Assembly: GCF_900106745.1 (NCBI RefSeq) | Contig: NZ_FNNV01000004.1 | Span: forward strand, 248,001-312,000 | Reading direction: 5' to 3' | Length of the DNA: 64,000 nucleotides | Source: Paenibacillus sp. CF384 | GTDB lineage: Bacteria; Bacillota; Bacilli; Paenibacillales; Paenibacillaceae | Shown: positions 28,532-37,857 of the stretch, one piece after another | How the letters are laid out: every line of letters starts with the position of its first letter | How positions within the stretch are numbered: position 1 is the first letter of the stretch | Made by a program: the position numbers and the translations under genes | Notes under the pieces: generated by a model | The model's database searches: none | Seen by the model: the letters and a program-made list of their open reading frames with translations, nothing else | What the model was told of the DNA's origin: nothing

Positions 28532-28579
28532 TTTTTCTGCTAACATTTACCAACATCTAAGAGAAATGGGGAAAGTATT

Positions 28580-29842
28580 TTGTTTAAACGTAGAGTATTA
28601 GCATTAACAGTTAGTTTTGCATTAATCGTAGGCTCAGTTAACTTGCCAGCTTCAAAAGTAGATGCGTCTGAAAATTTATTTGCTAAGATTGAAACGTATG
28701 AGAATCTCGTAGACAAAGGCATGTACGATGTTATTCGTAGTGTTTATCCTAACTACGGAGATTATGAGAGTACAGGTTTCCATTGGTTGAACTCTACTAA
28801 TCAAGATGATATTCACTATGAGTTTGTATTTGAAGTTGATGATGCCAAGACTTCTGAGTTGAAGAAGCTATTAAAGGATTACTTCAAGGCTAATAACAGC
28901 AATGTTCTTATAAAGAAGGCTAGACACAATAAGAAAGATAAAGAGCAGCGTCAGAAGGATGTTATATCTAAATTTAAAAATAAGAATGTTTTTACTGATA
29001 TAAATCAATATGAACAAATCGTAGTTAAAGGTGACTTGACGGACTCTGAGAAGAGTGAACTTGTAAATGAGTTCGGTGCTGAAGAGTTGGTATTTGAGGC
29101 TTCAGACACAGCTGCTGTCAATTTAAATGGTGACCCCAATCGTCTTGTTGCTTCCACAAACCTTGGTTCTGGTATTGGCGTTAGTGATATACAAGGAGTT
29201 GGGTGTACAATTGGAGCTTTGGCTGAAAAGGATGGAATCTACTACGCACTAACAGCAGGACATTGTATCACTTTTTTGAATGATCTGAGATATCAGTATT
29301 CTGTTACATCAGCTAATCAGATTGGTGTAACACATGCAACAGGTACGTCTAGTAGTAAGGATGTCGGCTTAATAAAATTAACAAAAGGTACTAGTTCCAT
29401 CTCAAGATATGCTACTGCTAAAATCTTCAAACTAACTGGATTAACATCTTCATTTACAGGTGTACTTATATCGGGTGCTCCTGCAATAGGACAGCTTGTA
29501 ACTAAGAGTGGTATTACAACTGATACGACAAAAGGTTTGGTGACCGGTGTATTGGGGTCGTATACGATTAACGGTATTTCATATACCAATATGTTAACTG
29601 TTCAAAGGGAGAGCGGTTCTACGGTTGATATGTCGAGTAATGGTGATAGTGGAGCTGCCATATACAGAGACTCCGATCACTCTTTATTAGGTACACTCAC
29701 CCTTTCACCTACAGCAGGTACTGCTGAAGATGGTATATGGTACGCAGGTACAAGAATCTCAGAGTTCTATTCACTATACGATGGTGGAGCATCTCATCCA
29801 TTCAATATTTTGATTGGTAGCACTTCGACTAAATTGTGGTAG
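28580..29842 (+). CDS. Secreted trypsin-like (S1 family) serine protease
   Basis: A 420-residue preproprotein. Residues 1-31 are a signal peptide (VLALTVSFALIVGSVNL, cleavage near VDASE). Residues 32-190 look like a pro-region, and the rest is a chymotrypsin-fold protease with all three catalytic residues: His in YYALTAGHCITF, Asp in SSSKDVGLIKL and Ser in SSNGDSGAAIYRD. The layout resembles alpha-lytic protease/streptogrisin-type enzymes. TTG at 28580 has ATGGGGAAAG upstream. Low GC suggests acquired DNA. Substrate unknown. Confidence 0.87.
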   Translation: MFKRRVLALTVSFALIVGSVNLPASKVDASENLFAKIETYENLVDKGMYDVIRSVYPNYGDYESTGFHWLNSTNQDDIHYEFVFEVDDAKTSELKKLLKDYFKANNSNVLIKKARHNKKDKEQRQKDVISKFKNKNVFTDINQYEQIVVKGDLTDSEKSELVNEFGAEELVFEASDTAAVNLNGDPNRLVASTNLGSGIGVSDIQGVGCTIGALAEKDGIYYALTAGHCITFLNDLRYQYSVTSANQIGVTHATGTSSSKDVGLIKLTKGTSSISRYATAKIFKLTGLTSSFTGVLISGAPAIGQLVTKSGITTDTTKGLVTGVLGSYTINGISYTNMLTVQRESGSTVDMSSNGDSGAAIYRDSDHSLLGTLTLSPTAGTAEDGIWYAGTRISEFYSLYDGGASHPFNILIGSTSTKLW

Positions 29843-30091
29843 AAATTATATGAACCTATTTTTGAAGTAATCCAAATAGGCAGGTAAAATAGTATCAATT
29901 CAATTGCTCGGCGTGAATCTGGAATTTGTTCCAGGTTCATGCCTTATAATTTGACTTGATAGGTATTGGGAGAATCTCTTTCCACAGAAAAGCCTCTAAC
30001 CAAGCATACGCGCGAAAGAATTGCTGTGCGTGTCATTTGAAACTGTTGACAATGAAAGGATCAAGATTATCACTGTTAAGGAGGGATTACG

Positions 30092-30343
30092 GTGACTATG
30101 GTAGCTGAAAAAATCCGTTGCAGATGTGGGACTTTAATGGACACAATCGAAAAAGATGTCTCATGGATCGGATCTGACGGTAGTCGTTATGTCATTCGTA
30201 AAGTTCCTATGTACTCATGTTCTAATCACGGATGCAGTGAGGAATATACGTCTTCTAATGTACAAATCAATGTTTCAATTTTAGCAGATGAAATGCGTAA
30301 TGGTAATTTGTCCAAATCAACGGATTATGAAGAGCGGTTTTAA
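30092..30343 (+). CDS. Small YgiT/YokU-like zinc-finger protein
   Basis: An 83-residue protein with cysteine pairs CRCG near residue 10 and SCSNHGC near residue 42, separated by a beta-rich segment ending RKVPMYSC. The pattern resembles YgiT/MqsA-type or YokU-type zinc-binding proteins, some of which are antitoxins. No toxin partner gene is adjacent. GTG at 30092 follows a near-perfect AAGGAGGG; ATG at 30098 is the alternative. A terminator follows directly, so it is monocistronic. Confidence 0.6.
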   Translation: MTMVAEKIRCRCGTLMDTIEKDVSWIGSDGSRYVIRKVPMYSCSNHGCSEEYTSSNVQINVSILADEMRNGNLSKSTDYEERF

Positions 30344-30356
30344 TATTATGGTTTCA

Positions 30357-30381
30357 GCCACTCACTTAGAGTGGCTTTTTT
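30357..30381 (+). terminator. Terminator of the small zinc-finger gene
   Basis: GCCACTC at 30357-30363 pairs with GAGTGGC at 30369-30375 around a 5-base loop, followed by six T. Confidence 0.88.
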
Positions 30382-30423
30382 GTTGTGTTTGAGATTTGAG
30401 ATAGATACGAAATAAATAAATCT

Positions 30424-30456
30424 ACCGTCTATCACCATGTGATTGGACGGTTTTTC
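30424..30456. terminator. Second terminator-like hairpin
   Basis: ACCGTC at 30424-30429 and GACGGT at 30446-30451 enclose an inner ATCAC/GTGAT stem with a CAT loop; TTTTTC follows. It lies 43 bases after the previous terminator and shields the sugar-transport operon from upstream transcription. Confidence 0.75.
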
Positions 30457-30596
30457 TTGTTATCCAACTCATACAACAACTCCTGAAAAAACTAACACAT
30501 TTATGAAACTATTATTATAGTCTGCCAAGCGCATTGGCTTTAGTATTAATCGTGTAGCAACGTTTGAGTGACCTAAAATAGATGGAGGTCTAACCC

Positions 30597-32267
30597 ATGC
30601 CAAAGAAGTTATTGTTATTTGTAACCGCTACCATTCTGGTGCTGTCTTCGGCTGCTTGCAGCCAAGACAATAGTGATTCAACGGAAACGCCGAGTAATTC
30701 GACCGGGTCGTCGGAGGAAGTTGACACAGCCGTGCTCGATCCGTACACCCCCTACAAAGAAACCGTATCCTTTACGAAGGGTGTCATCAAAGGCTCGGAG
30801 AATTTTCCGGAAGGAGATAGTTTCTCGAACAATGATTATACGCGTTACGTGAAAGAACAGATGAATATCGAAACCAAGATCGCTTGGGAAGTAGATCGAA
30901 ATAACTATGATCAGAAGATCGCCCTCTCCATCGCCTCGCAAGAAATACCAGATATGATGGTCGTCGACAGAAAGACGTTTAAACAGTTAATCGACAATGA
31001 TCTGATCTGGGATATGACGGACATCTATGAGAAAACCATCTCCCCATTCCTGAGAAAACAATACGATTCTTATGGGGAACGTTTGTTTAAGGAAGTAACC
31101 GTGGACGGCAAGTTAATGGGGATTCCGGCGACGAATATTGGCTACTGCCAGAACGTGCTATGGATCCGCAAGGACTGGCTGGAGAAATTAAATCTAGAGG
31201 TTCCGAAGACGCTGGATGAAGTGCTTAATGTCGCCAAGCAGTTTATCGAGAAGGATCCCGGCGGGAACGGGGCGGGTAAGACCGTCGGTTTAACGACCGT
31301 GGATACCGTGTTTAGCGGGTACAATTCGCGATTCGGTCTGGATACGATTTTCTCCGTATTTGGCGCCTACCCTGGATCTTGGGTGAACCAAGATGGCAAA
31401 CCGGTCTACGGTTCGGTTATGAGCGAGATGAAGCCTGCACTTACATTGATGCGGGATCTATACAAACAAGGCATTCTGGACAAGGAATTTGCAATTCGCA
31501 AGGGCGAGGATCGTGAAGCCTTGCTTGCTTCCGGACAATTGGGTATGTACTTCGGCGTGTGGTGGCCGGCGGGCGGACAGACGGCTGCCGTAACGAATAA
31601 TCCGGATGCCGATTGGATTGCGGTATCGGCGCCGATCAACGAAGATGGCAAGCTCACAACCGTCGAGAATGATCCGCTGGCAGGCATTGTCGTCGTGAGC
31701 AAGAAGTTCAAGCATCCCGAAGCGATCGTGAAGGCATTGAACGCAGGATACGATAGCTTGCGCGGCAACGGTGAAGCAGGTGCAGCATCCTATGAACACT
31801 GGAACAAGAACTCTCCGGGCATGGGCTGGGGAACAATGCCGATTCCGATCGCAATTGACTATAATAACGCGATTGAAGTGCTGCTGGACGATCTAAACCG
31901 TGCACTGGAAGCAGACGACCCGAGCCTGATTACGCTTAAAGGATTCACGGGCACTTTCGATCGGATCAAAGCCAACAGAGCGAATCCCAAAGCGGATATC
32001 AATATGTACCTAGAAGAGCAGGCCAGAATCGTAGGGACGGCGGCAGCCGTCGATGAGAATCTTGAACTGGTACCGGCTGCTTTCTTCGGCCAGACGGATA
32101 CGATGACGACCAAATGGTCGAACCTTCGTAAGCTGGAAACCGAGATGATGATTCAAACGATTATGGGAGAGCGTTCAATCGAAGACTTCGATAAATTCGT
32201 AACTCAATGGTATGCCATCGGCGGGCAGGAAATTACGAACGAAATAGCCGCCCAGATGAATCCATAA
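30597..32267 (+). CDS. Lipoprotein solute-binding protein of an lpl/ytc-type ABC importer
   Basis: A 556-residue extracellular solute-binding lipoprotein with signal peptide and lipobox (LSSAACSQ, Cys21). Size and sequence style (TKIAWEVDRNNYDQKIAL, IPDMMVVDRKTF, WIRKDWLEKLNLEVPKTLDE) match the long LplA/YtcQ-type binding proteins of Paenibacillaceae, which take up oligosaccharides. GGAGG lies at 30582. A strong hairpin separates it from the two permease genes. No ATPase gene is in this operon; the shared MsmX/UgpC-type ATPase could be the one at 43627 or lie elsewhere. The sugar is unknown. Confidence 0.88.
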   Translation: MPKKLLLFVTATILVLSSAACSQDNSDSTETPSNSTGSSEEVDTAVLDPYTPYKETVSFTKGVIKGSENFPEGDSFSNNDYTRYVKEQMNIETKIAWEVDRNNYDQKIALSIASQEIPDMMVVDRKTFKQLIDNDLIWDMTDIYEKTISPFLRKQYDSYGERLFKEVTVDGKLMGIPATNIGYCQNVLWIRKDWLEKLNLEVPKTLDEVLNVAKQFIEKDPGGNGAGKTVGLTTVDTVFSGYNSRFGLDTIFSVFGAYPGSWVNQDGKPVYGSVMSEMKPALTLMRDLYKQGILDKEFAIRKGEDREALLASGQLGMYFGVWWPAGGQTAAVTNNPDADWIAVSAPINEDGKLTTVENDPLAGIVVVSKKFKHPEAIVKALNAGYDSLRGNGEAGAASYEHWNKNSPGMGWGTMPIPIAIDYNNAIEVLLDDLNRALEADDPSLITLKGFTGTFDRIKANRANPKADINMYLEEQARIVGTAAAVDENLELVPAAFFGQTDTMTTKWSNLRKLETEMMIQTIMGERSIEDFDKFVTQWYAIGGQEITNEIAAQMNP

Positions 32268-32285
32268 CCTCTGGTCTGATCCCGT

Positions 32286-32321
32286 CAGCTATACTGCCAC
32301 CAACAAGCGGCAGTATAGCTG
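32286..32321 (+). promoter_or_regulatory. Intercistronic hairpin between binding-protein and permease genes
   Basis: A perfect 13-base stem pairs CAGCTATACTGCC at 32286-32298 with its complement at 32309-32321 around a 10-base loop, with no long T run after it. It probably stabilises or partly terminates the transcript so that the binding protein is made in excess. Confidence 0.75.
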
Positions 32322-32350
32322 CGTTTATTAAATCAAGAAAGGACACAACC

Positions 32351-33247
32351 ATGCGGAAAAAATGGAATTTCGAAGTGTTGAGCTACAATATCATGTTGAG
32401 CCCGGGTATCATCCTGTTACTTATATTCAATGTTATTCCTCTCTTCGGACTTGCCATCGCATTTCAAGACTATATTCCAGCCAAAGGAATCTTGGGTTCC
32501 AAGTGGGTAGGGTTGGATCATTTCAAGTATATGTTCCAGATTCCGGACGGAATCCGCGTGACGAGCAATACGGTTATCATTGCGATTGCCAAGATTATTG
32601 TCGGCATCGTCGTACCTGTTGTCTTCGCGCTGCTGCTGCATGAAATCCGCAGCCGCACGTACAAAAGAGCGGTTCAAACGATTGTCTACATGCCGCATTT
32701 TCTATCCTGGGTTATCGTGGGCAGCATCTTCGTCTCCATGTTCTCTATGGATGGGGTCATTAATGCGGGGCTTCGAATGTTCGGCATCGAGCCGGTGATG
32801 TTCATGGCGAGCAACGACTGGTTCAGGCCGATTCTTATTCTTACGGATACTTGGAAGGAATTCGGCTATGGCGCGATCATTTATTTGGCAGCGCTTACCG
32901 CCATCGATACGAACCTTTACGAGGCTGCCGCGATAGACGGCGCTAACCGCTTCAGGCAGTTGATCCATATCACGTTAACGGGACTTGTCCCGACCATTAT
33001 ATTGGTTTCCGCGCTCAGTCTCGGGAACATCCTGAACGCCGGTTTCGACCAGGTCTATAACATGTATAATCCGCTCGTCTATCCAACAGCGGACATTATC
33101 GACACGTATGTTTATCGAATGGGACTAGTCGATATGCAATTCAGCCTAGGTACGGCTGTCGGGTTTATGAAGTCCGTCGTCAGCATCGTACTCATCGCCA
33201 TTTCTTATTTTCTGGCAAACCGCTTTGCCGGGTACAAGATATTTTAA
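32351..33247 (+). CDS. ABC sugar transporter permease (LplB/YtcP-type)
   Basis: A 298-residue membrane protein with six predicted membrane segments. The EAA-type cytoplasmic loop, which docks with the ATPase, is YEAAAIDGANRFRQLIHIT near residue 191. It belongs to the binding-protein-dependent permease family next to LplB. The frame is open back to 32207 inside the previous gene, but ATG at 32351 has AAAGGA at 32336 and gives a normal N terminus. The second permease follows after 20 bases. Confidence 0.9.
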   Translation: MRKKWNFEVLSYNIMLSPGIILLLIFNVIPLFGLAIAFQDYIPAKGILGSKWVGLDHFKYMFQIPDGIRVTSNTVIIAIAKIIVGIVVPVVFALLLHEIRSRTYKRAVQTIVYMPHFLSWVIVGSIFVSMFSMDGVINAGLRMFGIEPVMFMASNDWFRPILILTDTWKEFGYGAIIYLAALTAIDTNLYEAAAIDGANRFRQLIHITLTGLVPTIILVSALSLGNILNAGFDQVYNMYNPLVYPTADIIDTYVYRMGLVDMQFSLGTAVGFMKSVVSIVLIAISYFLANRFAGYKIF

Positions 33248-33267
33248 CCGAGAAGGAGGGCTTCTAT

Positions 33268-34155
33268 ATGGTAAGATCGAAATCAGTATCCGAGAAAGTC
33301 GGTACGGCAATCGTATACTTCATTCTCACGGTGATGACCTTTGCATGTCTCTTCCCCATCCTTCATACGATAGCGGTTTCATTCTCGGATAAAGCGGCTG
33401 CCGTAGCGGGAATGGTGACCGTCTGGCCGGTTAGGTTTACGACGGCTTCGTATGATGCGATTATGCAAGACAAGCAGTTTTTCCGTTCATTCGCTAATTC
33501 GATCTTCCGCGTTGTGCTCGGAGGAGGAATTAACTTAATTCTTACCGTGATTATGGCGTATCCCTTGTCCAAGGGGATTCGGTATTTCCCGCAGAGGAAT
33601 ATCTATATGTGGTTCTTAATCTTGGTGATGCTCTTCAATGGCGGCATCATCCCGAATTATCTTCTCATTAACGAGATGAACATGCTGGACACGATATGGG
33701 CGCTCGTTCTGCCAGGCGCGGTGCCAGTCTTTAGCGTCATTATTCTAATGAACTTCTTCAAAGCATTGCCGGAAGAATTGGAGGAAGCGGGGCGAATGGA
33801 CGGTGCCAATCCATGGGTCATCATGGTTGAAATCTTCGTGCCGCTGGCTGCTCCGTCGATCGCGACGGTAACGCTATTCTCCATCGTAGGCCATTGGAAT
33901 GCTTTCTTTGACGGCATTATTTATATGAATACGGCGTCCAAACTGCCACTGCAGTCTTATATGCAAACATTGATCGTCGAGATCAGGGAGACAAGCATGA
34001 TGTCGATGGAAGAGCTGCAGCGAATTAGCGAGGTTTCCAGCAAAACGTTCAATGCGGCCAAAGTGTTCGTATCCATGATTCCGATCTTACTTATTTACCC
34101 CTTCCTGCAAAAATATTTCGTTACTGGTCTTGTGATGGGCTCCGTGAAAGGGTAG
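33268..34155 (+). CDS. ABC sugar transporter permease (LplC/YtcP-type)
   Basis: A 295-residue permease with about six membrane segments and the docking loop LEEAGRMDGANPWVIMVEI near residue 172. It pairs with the permease upstream. The start has GAAGGAGGG about 8 bases before it. Forty bases separate it from the response regulator, so the transport and regulatory genes are probably one transcript. Confidence 0.9.
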   Translation: MVRSKSVSEKVGTAIVYFILTVMTFACLFPILHTIAVSFSDKAAAVAGMVTVWPVRFTTASYDAIMQDKQFFRSFANSIFRVVLGGGINLILTVIMAYPLSKGIRYFPQRNIYMWFLILVMLFNGGIIPNYLLINEMNMLDTIWALVLPGAVPVFSVIILMNFFKALPEELEEAGRMDGANPWVIMVEIFVPLAAPSIATVTLFSIVGHWNAFFDGIIYMNTASKLPLQSYMQTLIVEIRETSMMSMEELQRISEVSSKTFNAAKVFVSMIPILLIYPFLQKYFVTGLVMGSVKG

Positions 34156-34195
34156 TACCGGGAAGTCAGAATGTTGGCAAGGTGGATGATGGACG

Positions 34196-35035
34196 ATGTA
34201 CCGAGTCTTAATCGTGGACGATGAACAAACGGAACGAGATGGATTAGAGTATCTGATTAAGCAGCATTCTTCTTCTTTCCAGATCGATAAAGCACGCAAC
34301 GGACAGGAAGCAATCGAGCAATTGACCAAGAAACCGGCCGATCTACTGATCACGGATATCAAGATGCCCTTAATGAACGGGCTTGAGCTCTCGGATAAGG
34401 CAAAAAAATTATACCCGAATCTGCTCATTCTGATTTCCAGCGCGTACGGCGATTTCGAATATATGCACGATGCGATTAAAGTGCGGGTGGACGATTATAT
34501 TTTGAAGCCGGTTGTCGTCAACCATTTTATCAGGATCATGGAGAATATGCTCTCAACGCTTGATGACCGAAAGCGTAAGGAAGATAAGCGCCGCGAATTA
34601 TTGCATGACTACAAGGACGCGGGCTACTTTAAGAAAGAGATGCTCATCAAGCAGCTCTTGGATGAAGAACAAGGTGTACGTCAGCGGGAGCCCGAGGACA
34701 GCATTAGCGAGAAGAAGGCGATAGCCGATGCGATTACCTTTATCGAAGGCCATTATCACCAAGAGATTGGCTTGGAATGGGTCGCGAAGCAAGTGTACCT
34801 CTCCCCCGGCTATCTAAGCGGTCTGTTCAAGAAAGAAACCGGCAAGAGCATTATTCAGTACATAACGCTATGCCGATTGGAGAACGCCAAGAAACTGCTG
34901 ACCGAAACGAACATGAAAATTAACGATGTCTGTCAAGAAGTAGGCTACAATAACGCGTCTTATTTCAGCCTGATATTCAGGAAGTATTTCGGTATTACGC
35001 CTAACCATATGAGGGAGTGCAGAGGGAAGGCATGA
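34196..35035 (+). CDS. AraC-type response regulator (YesN-like)
   Basis: A 279-residue two-component regulator. The N-terminal receiver (residues 1-120) shows VLIVDDEQTERDG, phospho-acceptor Asp in LLITDIKMPLMNG and the late lysine in DYILKPV. The C-terminal AraC/XylS DNA-binding domain (about 180-279) contains YLSGLFKKETGKSI and VGYNNASYFSLIFRKYFGIT. It is shorter than most YesN relatives because the linker is reduced. It overlaps the kinase gene by ATGA. It likely activates the importer operon in response to sugar. Confidence 0.9.
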   Translation: MYRVLIVDDEQTERDGLEYLIKQHSSSFQIDKARNGQEAIEQLTKKPADLLITDIKMPLMNGLELSDKAKKLYPNLLILISSAYGDFEYMHDAIKVRVDDYILKPVVVNHFIRIMENMLSTLDDRKRKEDKRRELLHDYKDAGYFKKEMLIKQLLDEEQGVRQREPEDSISEKKAIADAITFIEGHYHQEIGLEWVAKQVYLSPGYLSGLFKKETGKSIIQYITLCRLENAKKLLTETNMKINDVCQEVGYNNASYFSLIFRKYFGITPNHMRECRGKA

Positions 35036-36729
35036 GACCCATGATCCGGTTTTTCCTGAACATCCGTTTTAAATCCAAGCTGCTTTTATCCTATTTAATC
35101 GTCGTACTCATTCCGATTATGACCTGGGTCATGTACTCTTTTCACCAAACCAACGGATTCATAGCCGAACAGACGAAAACGAACTTTCAAAATATTGTTC
35201 TCACCACCTATAGCAATTTAGGTCAAAAAATGTCCAAAATCGAAAATTCTTTCGAGCTGATCACGCAGGATACGACCATGATCCAGATCATCAACGGCCA
35301 ATACGCCAGCAATTACGATAAATACTACGATATCGTCCACAAATTCGATCCTATGATTAACGCTCTGCAAATGATGAATCCCGAAATCAAGAAAATCAAT
35401 ATTTTCACGAACGGCGACATTAAGAATGCCAGAGGCATCTTCATGGATCTAGCTAGTTTAAGGGATAAATTCACCTACCTATCTGTCGTGGACACGATAG
35501 AACCGGTCTGGATATTCGAAGATGGCAAGCTGCATGTAGTGAAACAGGTCCTGTCGCTTGAGAATGTCAGGGAATCCGCGATTGTCTCTCTTGAGATTGA
35601 TCCCGCTTTAATTTTCAAGAACAACGTGGCTCTTCAATTCCAGAATTACGGCATGCTCATAGCCGACGGCAACGGAACTATCGTTTATCAAGAGGATCAT
35701 CTCGTGCGTACGGCCACAGGCGGAAGTTTGAAGGAAGTGCTGGCCGACCTCCAAAGCAATAGCAACATCATCCTATTTAAACAGAACACCTATCCGAAAG
35801 GATGGGATTTTTATATGTATATGGATACCCAGTCTCATGCCATCTCTATTAATAGTGCTTTCAAATCGACGATCTTCATCGTGCTGGTGTCCGTTGTACT
35901 GATCTTCATTGTCAGCATGCTGTTCTCGAGAACATTCGTCAGACGCATCACGAAGCTTAACCGACTGCTGTCGGGCGTGGTGGCGGACGGATTCGAGACC
36001 AATATCAAGTCGGATTTCAAAGACGAGATCGGCGAAATAACGAACAGCATCGGAGCTGTGGTCAAGCAAACGAGGCAGTTGATCGATGAAGTGCACAGCA
36101 GCCATACACAGCAGCGGGATTCTGAGTTAAAGGCGCTGCAGTCCCAAATCAATCCTCACTTTCTCTATAACACGTTATCCACGATCAATTGGCAGGCTAT
36201 CCAAAGCGGCAACAGTGACATTTCGAAACTCGCGATTTCGCTTTCTTCCTTCTATCGTTCAACTTTAAACAAAGGGAATATGGTGACCACAGTTCAATAC
36301 GAGTTGGAGAACATTCGGGCTTATCTGGATATACAGCTTAGCATCAGCCGCCATTCGTTCAACGTCATCTATGAGATCGAAGACCACATTCTCGAATACA
36401 ATATGCCGAATATTATTTTGCAGCCGGTTGTGGAAAATGCGGTAGAGCATGGGCTGGTCTCTACGATGAACAGCGGGGATGGCCTCATTATCATTAGAGC
36501 GTACGAATCGGGCAATGATATCTTGTTCGAAGTGATCGATAACGGCGGAGGCATCAGCGAGGAGACCATCAGAGACGTGTTAATCCACGGCAAGAAAGGG
36601 TTTGGACTCAAAAACGTCGATAACCGGTTAAAGTTGTATTTTGATCAGGAATACGGATTGTCCTTCCATAGCATGGAGCCGCATGGCACGAAAGCTACGA
36701 TAAGGATTCCGAAGTATGTGGAGATCTAA
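35032..36729 (+). CDS. Sensor histidine kinase, YesM family
   Basis: A 565-residue membrane kinase. One membrane segment near residues 14-36 and another near 277-300 enclose an extracellular sensor domain, followed by HAMP. The His_kinase domain contains LKALQSQINPHFLYNTLS near residue 368 (phospho-acceptor His), the N-box LQPVVENAVEHG near 463, and G-boxes VIDNGGGI and GKKGFGLKNVDNRL. ATG at 35032 overlaps the regulator stop. It probably senses the importer's sugar or its binding protein. Confidence 0.92.
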   Translation: MRPMIRFFLNIRFKSKLLLSYLIVVLIPIMTWVMYSFHQTNGFIAEQTKTNFQNIVLTTYSNLGQKMSKIENSFELITQDTTMIQIINGQYASNYDKYYDIVHKFDPMINALQMMNPEIKKINIFTNGDIKNARGIFMDLASLRDKFTYLSVVDTIEPVWIFEDGKLHVVKQVLSLENVRESAIVSLEIDPALIFKNNVALQFQNYGMLIADGNGTIVYQEDHLVRTATGGSLKEVLADLQSNSNIILFKQNTYPKGWDFYMYMDTQSHAISINSAFKSTIFIVLVSVVLIFIVSMLFSRTFVRRITKLNRLLSGVVADGFETNIKSDFKDEIGEITNSIGAVVKQTRQLIDEVHSSHTQQRDSELKALQSQINPHFLYNTLSTINWQAIQSGNSDISKLAISLSSFYRSTLNKGNMVTTVQYELENIRAYLDIQLSISRHSFNVIYEIEDHILEYNMPNIILQPVVENAVEHGLVSTMNSGDGLIIIRAYESGNDILFEVIDNGGGISEETIRDVLIHGKKGFGLKNVDNRLKLYFDQEYGLSFHSMEPHGTKATIRIPKYVEI

Positions 36730-36745
36730 GAACCCCACACAAACC

Positions 36746-36774
36746 TTTACAAAAACTCCTCCCCCATTTAATGA
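36746..36774 (+). promoter_or_regulatory. Promoter of the first metallophosphoesterase
   Basis: TTTACA at 36746-36751 and TAATGA at 36769-36774 are separated by 17 bases. The same arrangement, with the same surrounding sequence, lies before the paralogue at 39604, so it has been conserved after duplication. Confidence 0.6.
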
Positions 36775-36842
36775 ACAATCAATAGTTGCTCTTTACCATA
36801 AAGGAAGGAGCTAAATTAGGTTTTTCCAGGAGGAGAGAGCGA

Positions 36843-37700
36843 ATGCGATTGATTCTGATGGGGGACTTGCATTATCACGATATCGAGGAATTGATTCCGG
36901 GGCTGGCTGCGGCTAGGACTGCTTTCTACCACACGTTGCTGGGGCGATTTATGAATACGGTCGGGGATTGGCATATATCGCTGGGAGATCTGACGAATGT
37001 GGGATCGCCTTCGGAGCTGCAAGGGGTTTATGAGCTGCTGCAGCACGAGAAGCAGGGGCGGAGATTCATTCATGTGCTGGGCAACCACGATCTCTACTTA
37101 CTGCCACGCGAGCAGGTGTTGGAGATGACGGGCCAGAAGCGTTATCACGCGATCGATACGGATGAGGCGATGTTAGTGTTTCTGGATACGGCGAGAGAGC
37201 TGGACATTACCGACTGGAGCGGTTGGGTGGACGAGGAACAGCTGCGCTGGTTGGAGGCTTGTGTGGAGCGATCCGGCTCAAAGCCGCTGCTTGTCTTCGG
37301 TCATCACCCTGTTTATCGGACGACATCAAGGTCCGAGATGCACAATGAATCCATTCATCCCAGCATCGACATGTGGCGCATTCTGAGCCGAAAAAAACAA
37401 GGAATTGGCGTGTATTTCAACGGTCACACGCACGTGAATTCAATCGTTTCGCAGAGCAATTGGACGTTCGTACAGCTGGCTGCCTGCCTGGACCATCCTG
37501 AATTCCGAATTGTGGAGGTGGAGGGAGAGCATATCCGAATCTCCACGGTCGATGTGGCAGACGAAGGCATGATGGATCATGCGGACCTGATGCACAAGTA
37601 TATGCCGTTTTTTGACCCGAATCCGGACGGACGCGGACAAAATGCTGACCGCCATCATGTGATTTCCTTGTGGACATCGGCAGCGGTGCAGCCCTTATAA
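36843..37700 (+). CDS. Calcineurin-like metallophosphoesterase, paralogue 1
   Basis: A 285-residue soluble phosphoesterase with every metal-binding motif in order: LMGDLHYHD at residue 5, SLGDLTN near 46, LGNHDLY near 78, FGHHPVY near 157 and NGHTHVNS near 196. Such enzymes hydrolyse phosphomonoesters or phosphodiesters with two metal ions. ATG at 36843 follows AGGAGGAGAG at 36828. About two thirds of residues match the paralogue at 39604. That paralogue abuts glpP, which makes a phosphodiester such as a glycerophosphodiester a reasonable substrate guess. Confidence 0.85.
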   Translation: MRLILMGDLHYHDIEELIPGLAAARTAFYHTLLGRFMNTVGDWHISLGDLTNVGSPSELQGVYELLQHEKQGRRFIHVLGNHDLYLLPREQVLEMTGQKRYHAIDTDEAMLVFLDTARELDITDWSGWVDEEQLRWLEACVERSGSKPLLVFGHHPVYRTTSRSEMHNESIHPSIDMWRILSRKKQGIGVYFNGHTHVNSIVSQSNWTFVQLAACLDHPEFRIVEVEGEHIRISTVDVADEGMMDHADLMHKYMPFFDPNPDGRGQNADRHHVISLWTSAAVQPL

Positions 37701-37717
37701 TACATCTCTACAAACTG

Positions 37718-37751
37718 AAAGACCCAAGCGAACCTCTCGCTTGGGTCTTTC
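37718..37751 (+). terminator. Terminator of metallophosphoesterase 1
   Basis: AAAGACCCAAGCGA pairs with TCGCTTGGGTCTTT around a five-base loop. The right arm ends in TTT. Confidence 0.85.
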
Positions 37752-37857
37752 CTCGTATAATCCTCGAGACGCTGGGAAACCGTTATTAAGCATTTTTTTC
37801 CTATTGGCCGATATCAACTAGTAGTCTTGTAGATGATATTGTAAGGGGGTATAAATA

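Noticed and set aside
32207-32350. N-terminal extension of the first lpl-type permease
   Set aside because: It overlaps the binding-protein gene and the intercistronic hairpin; ATG 32351 has a proper ribosome site.
36746-36774. A PhoP (Pho box) site before the metallophosphoesterase
   Set aside because: Only one TTTACA is present; tandem TTAACA-like repeats with regular spacing are not seen, and the element fits a -35 better.
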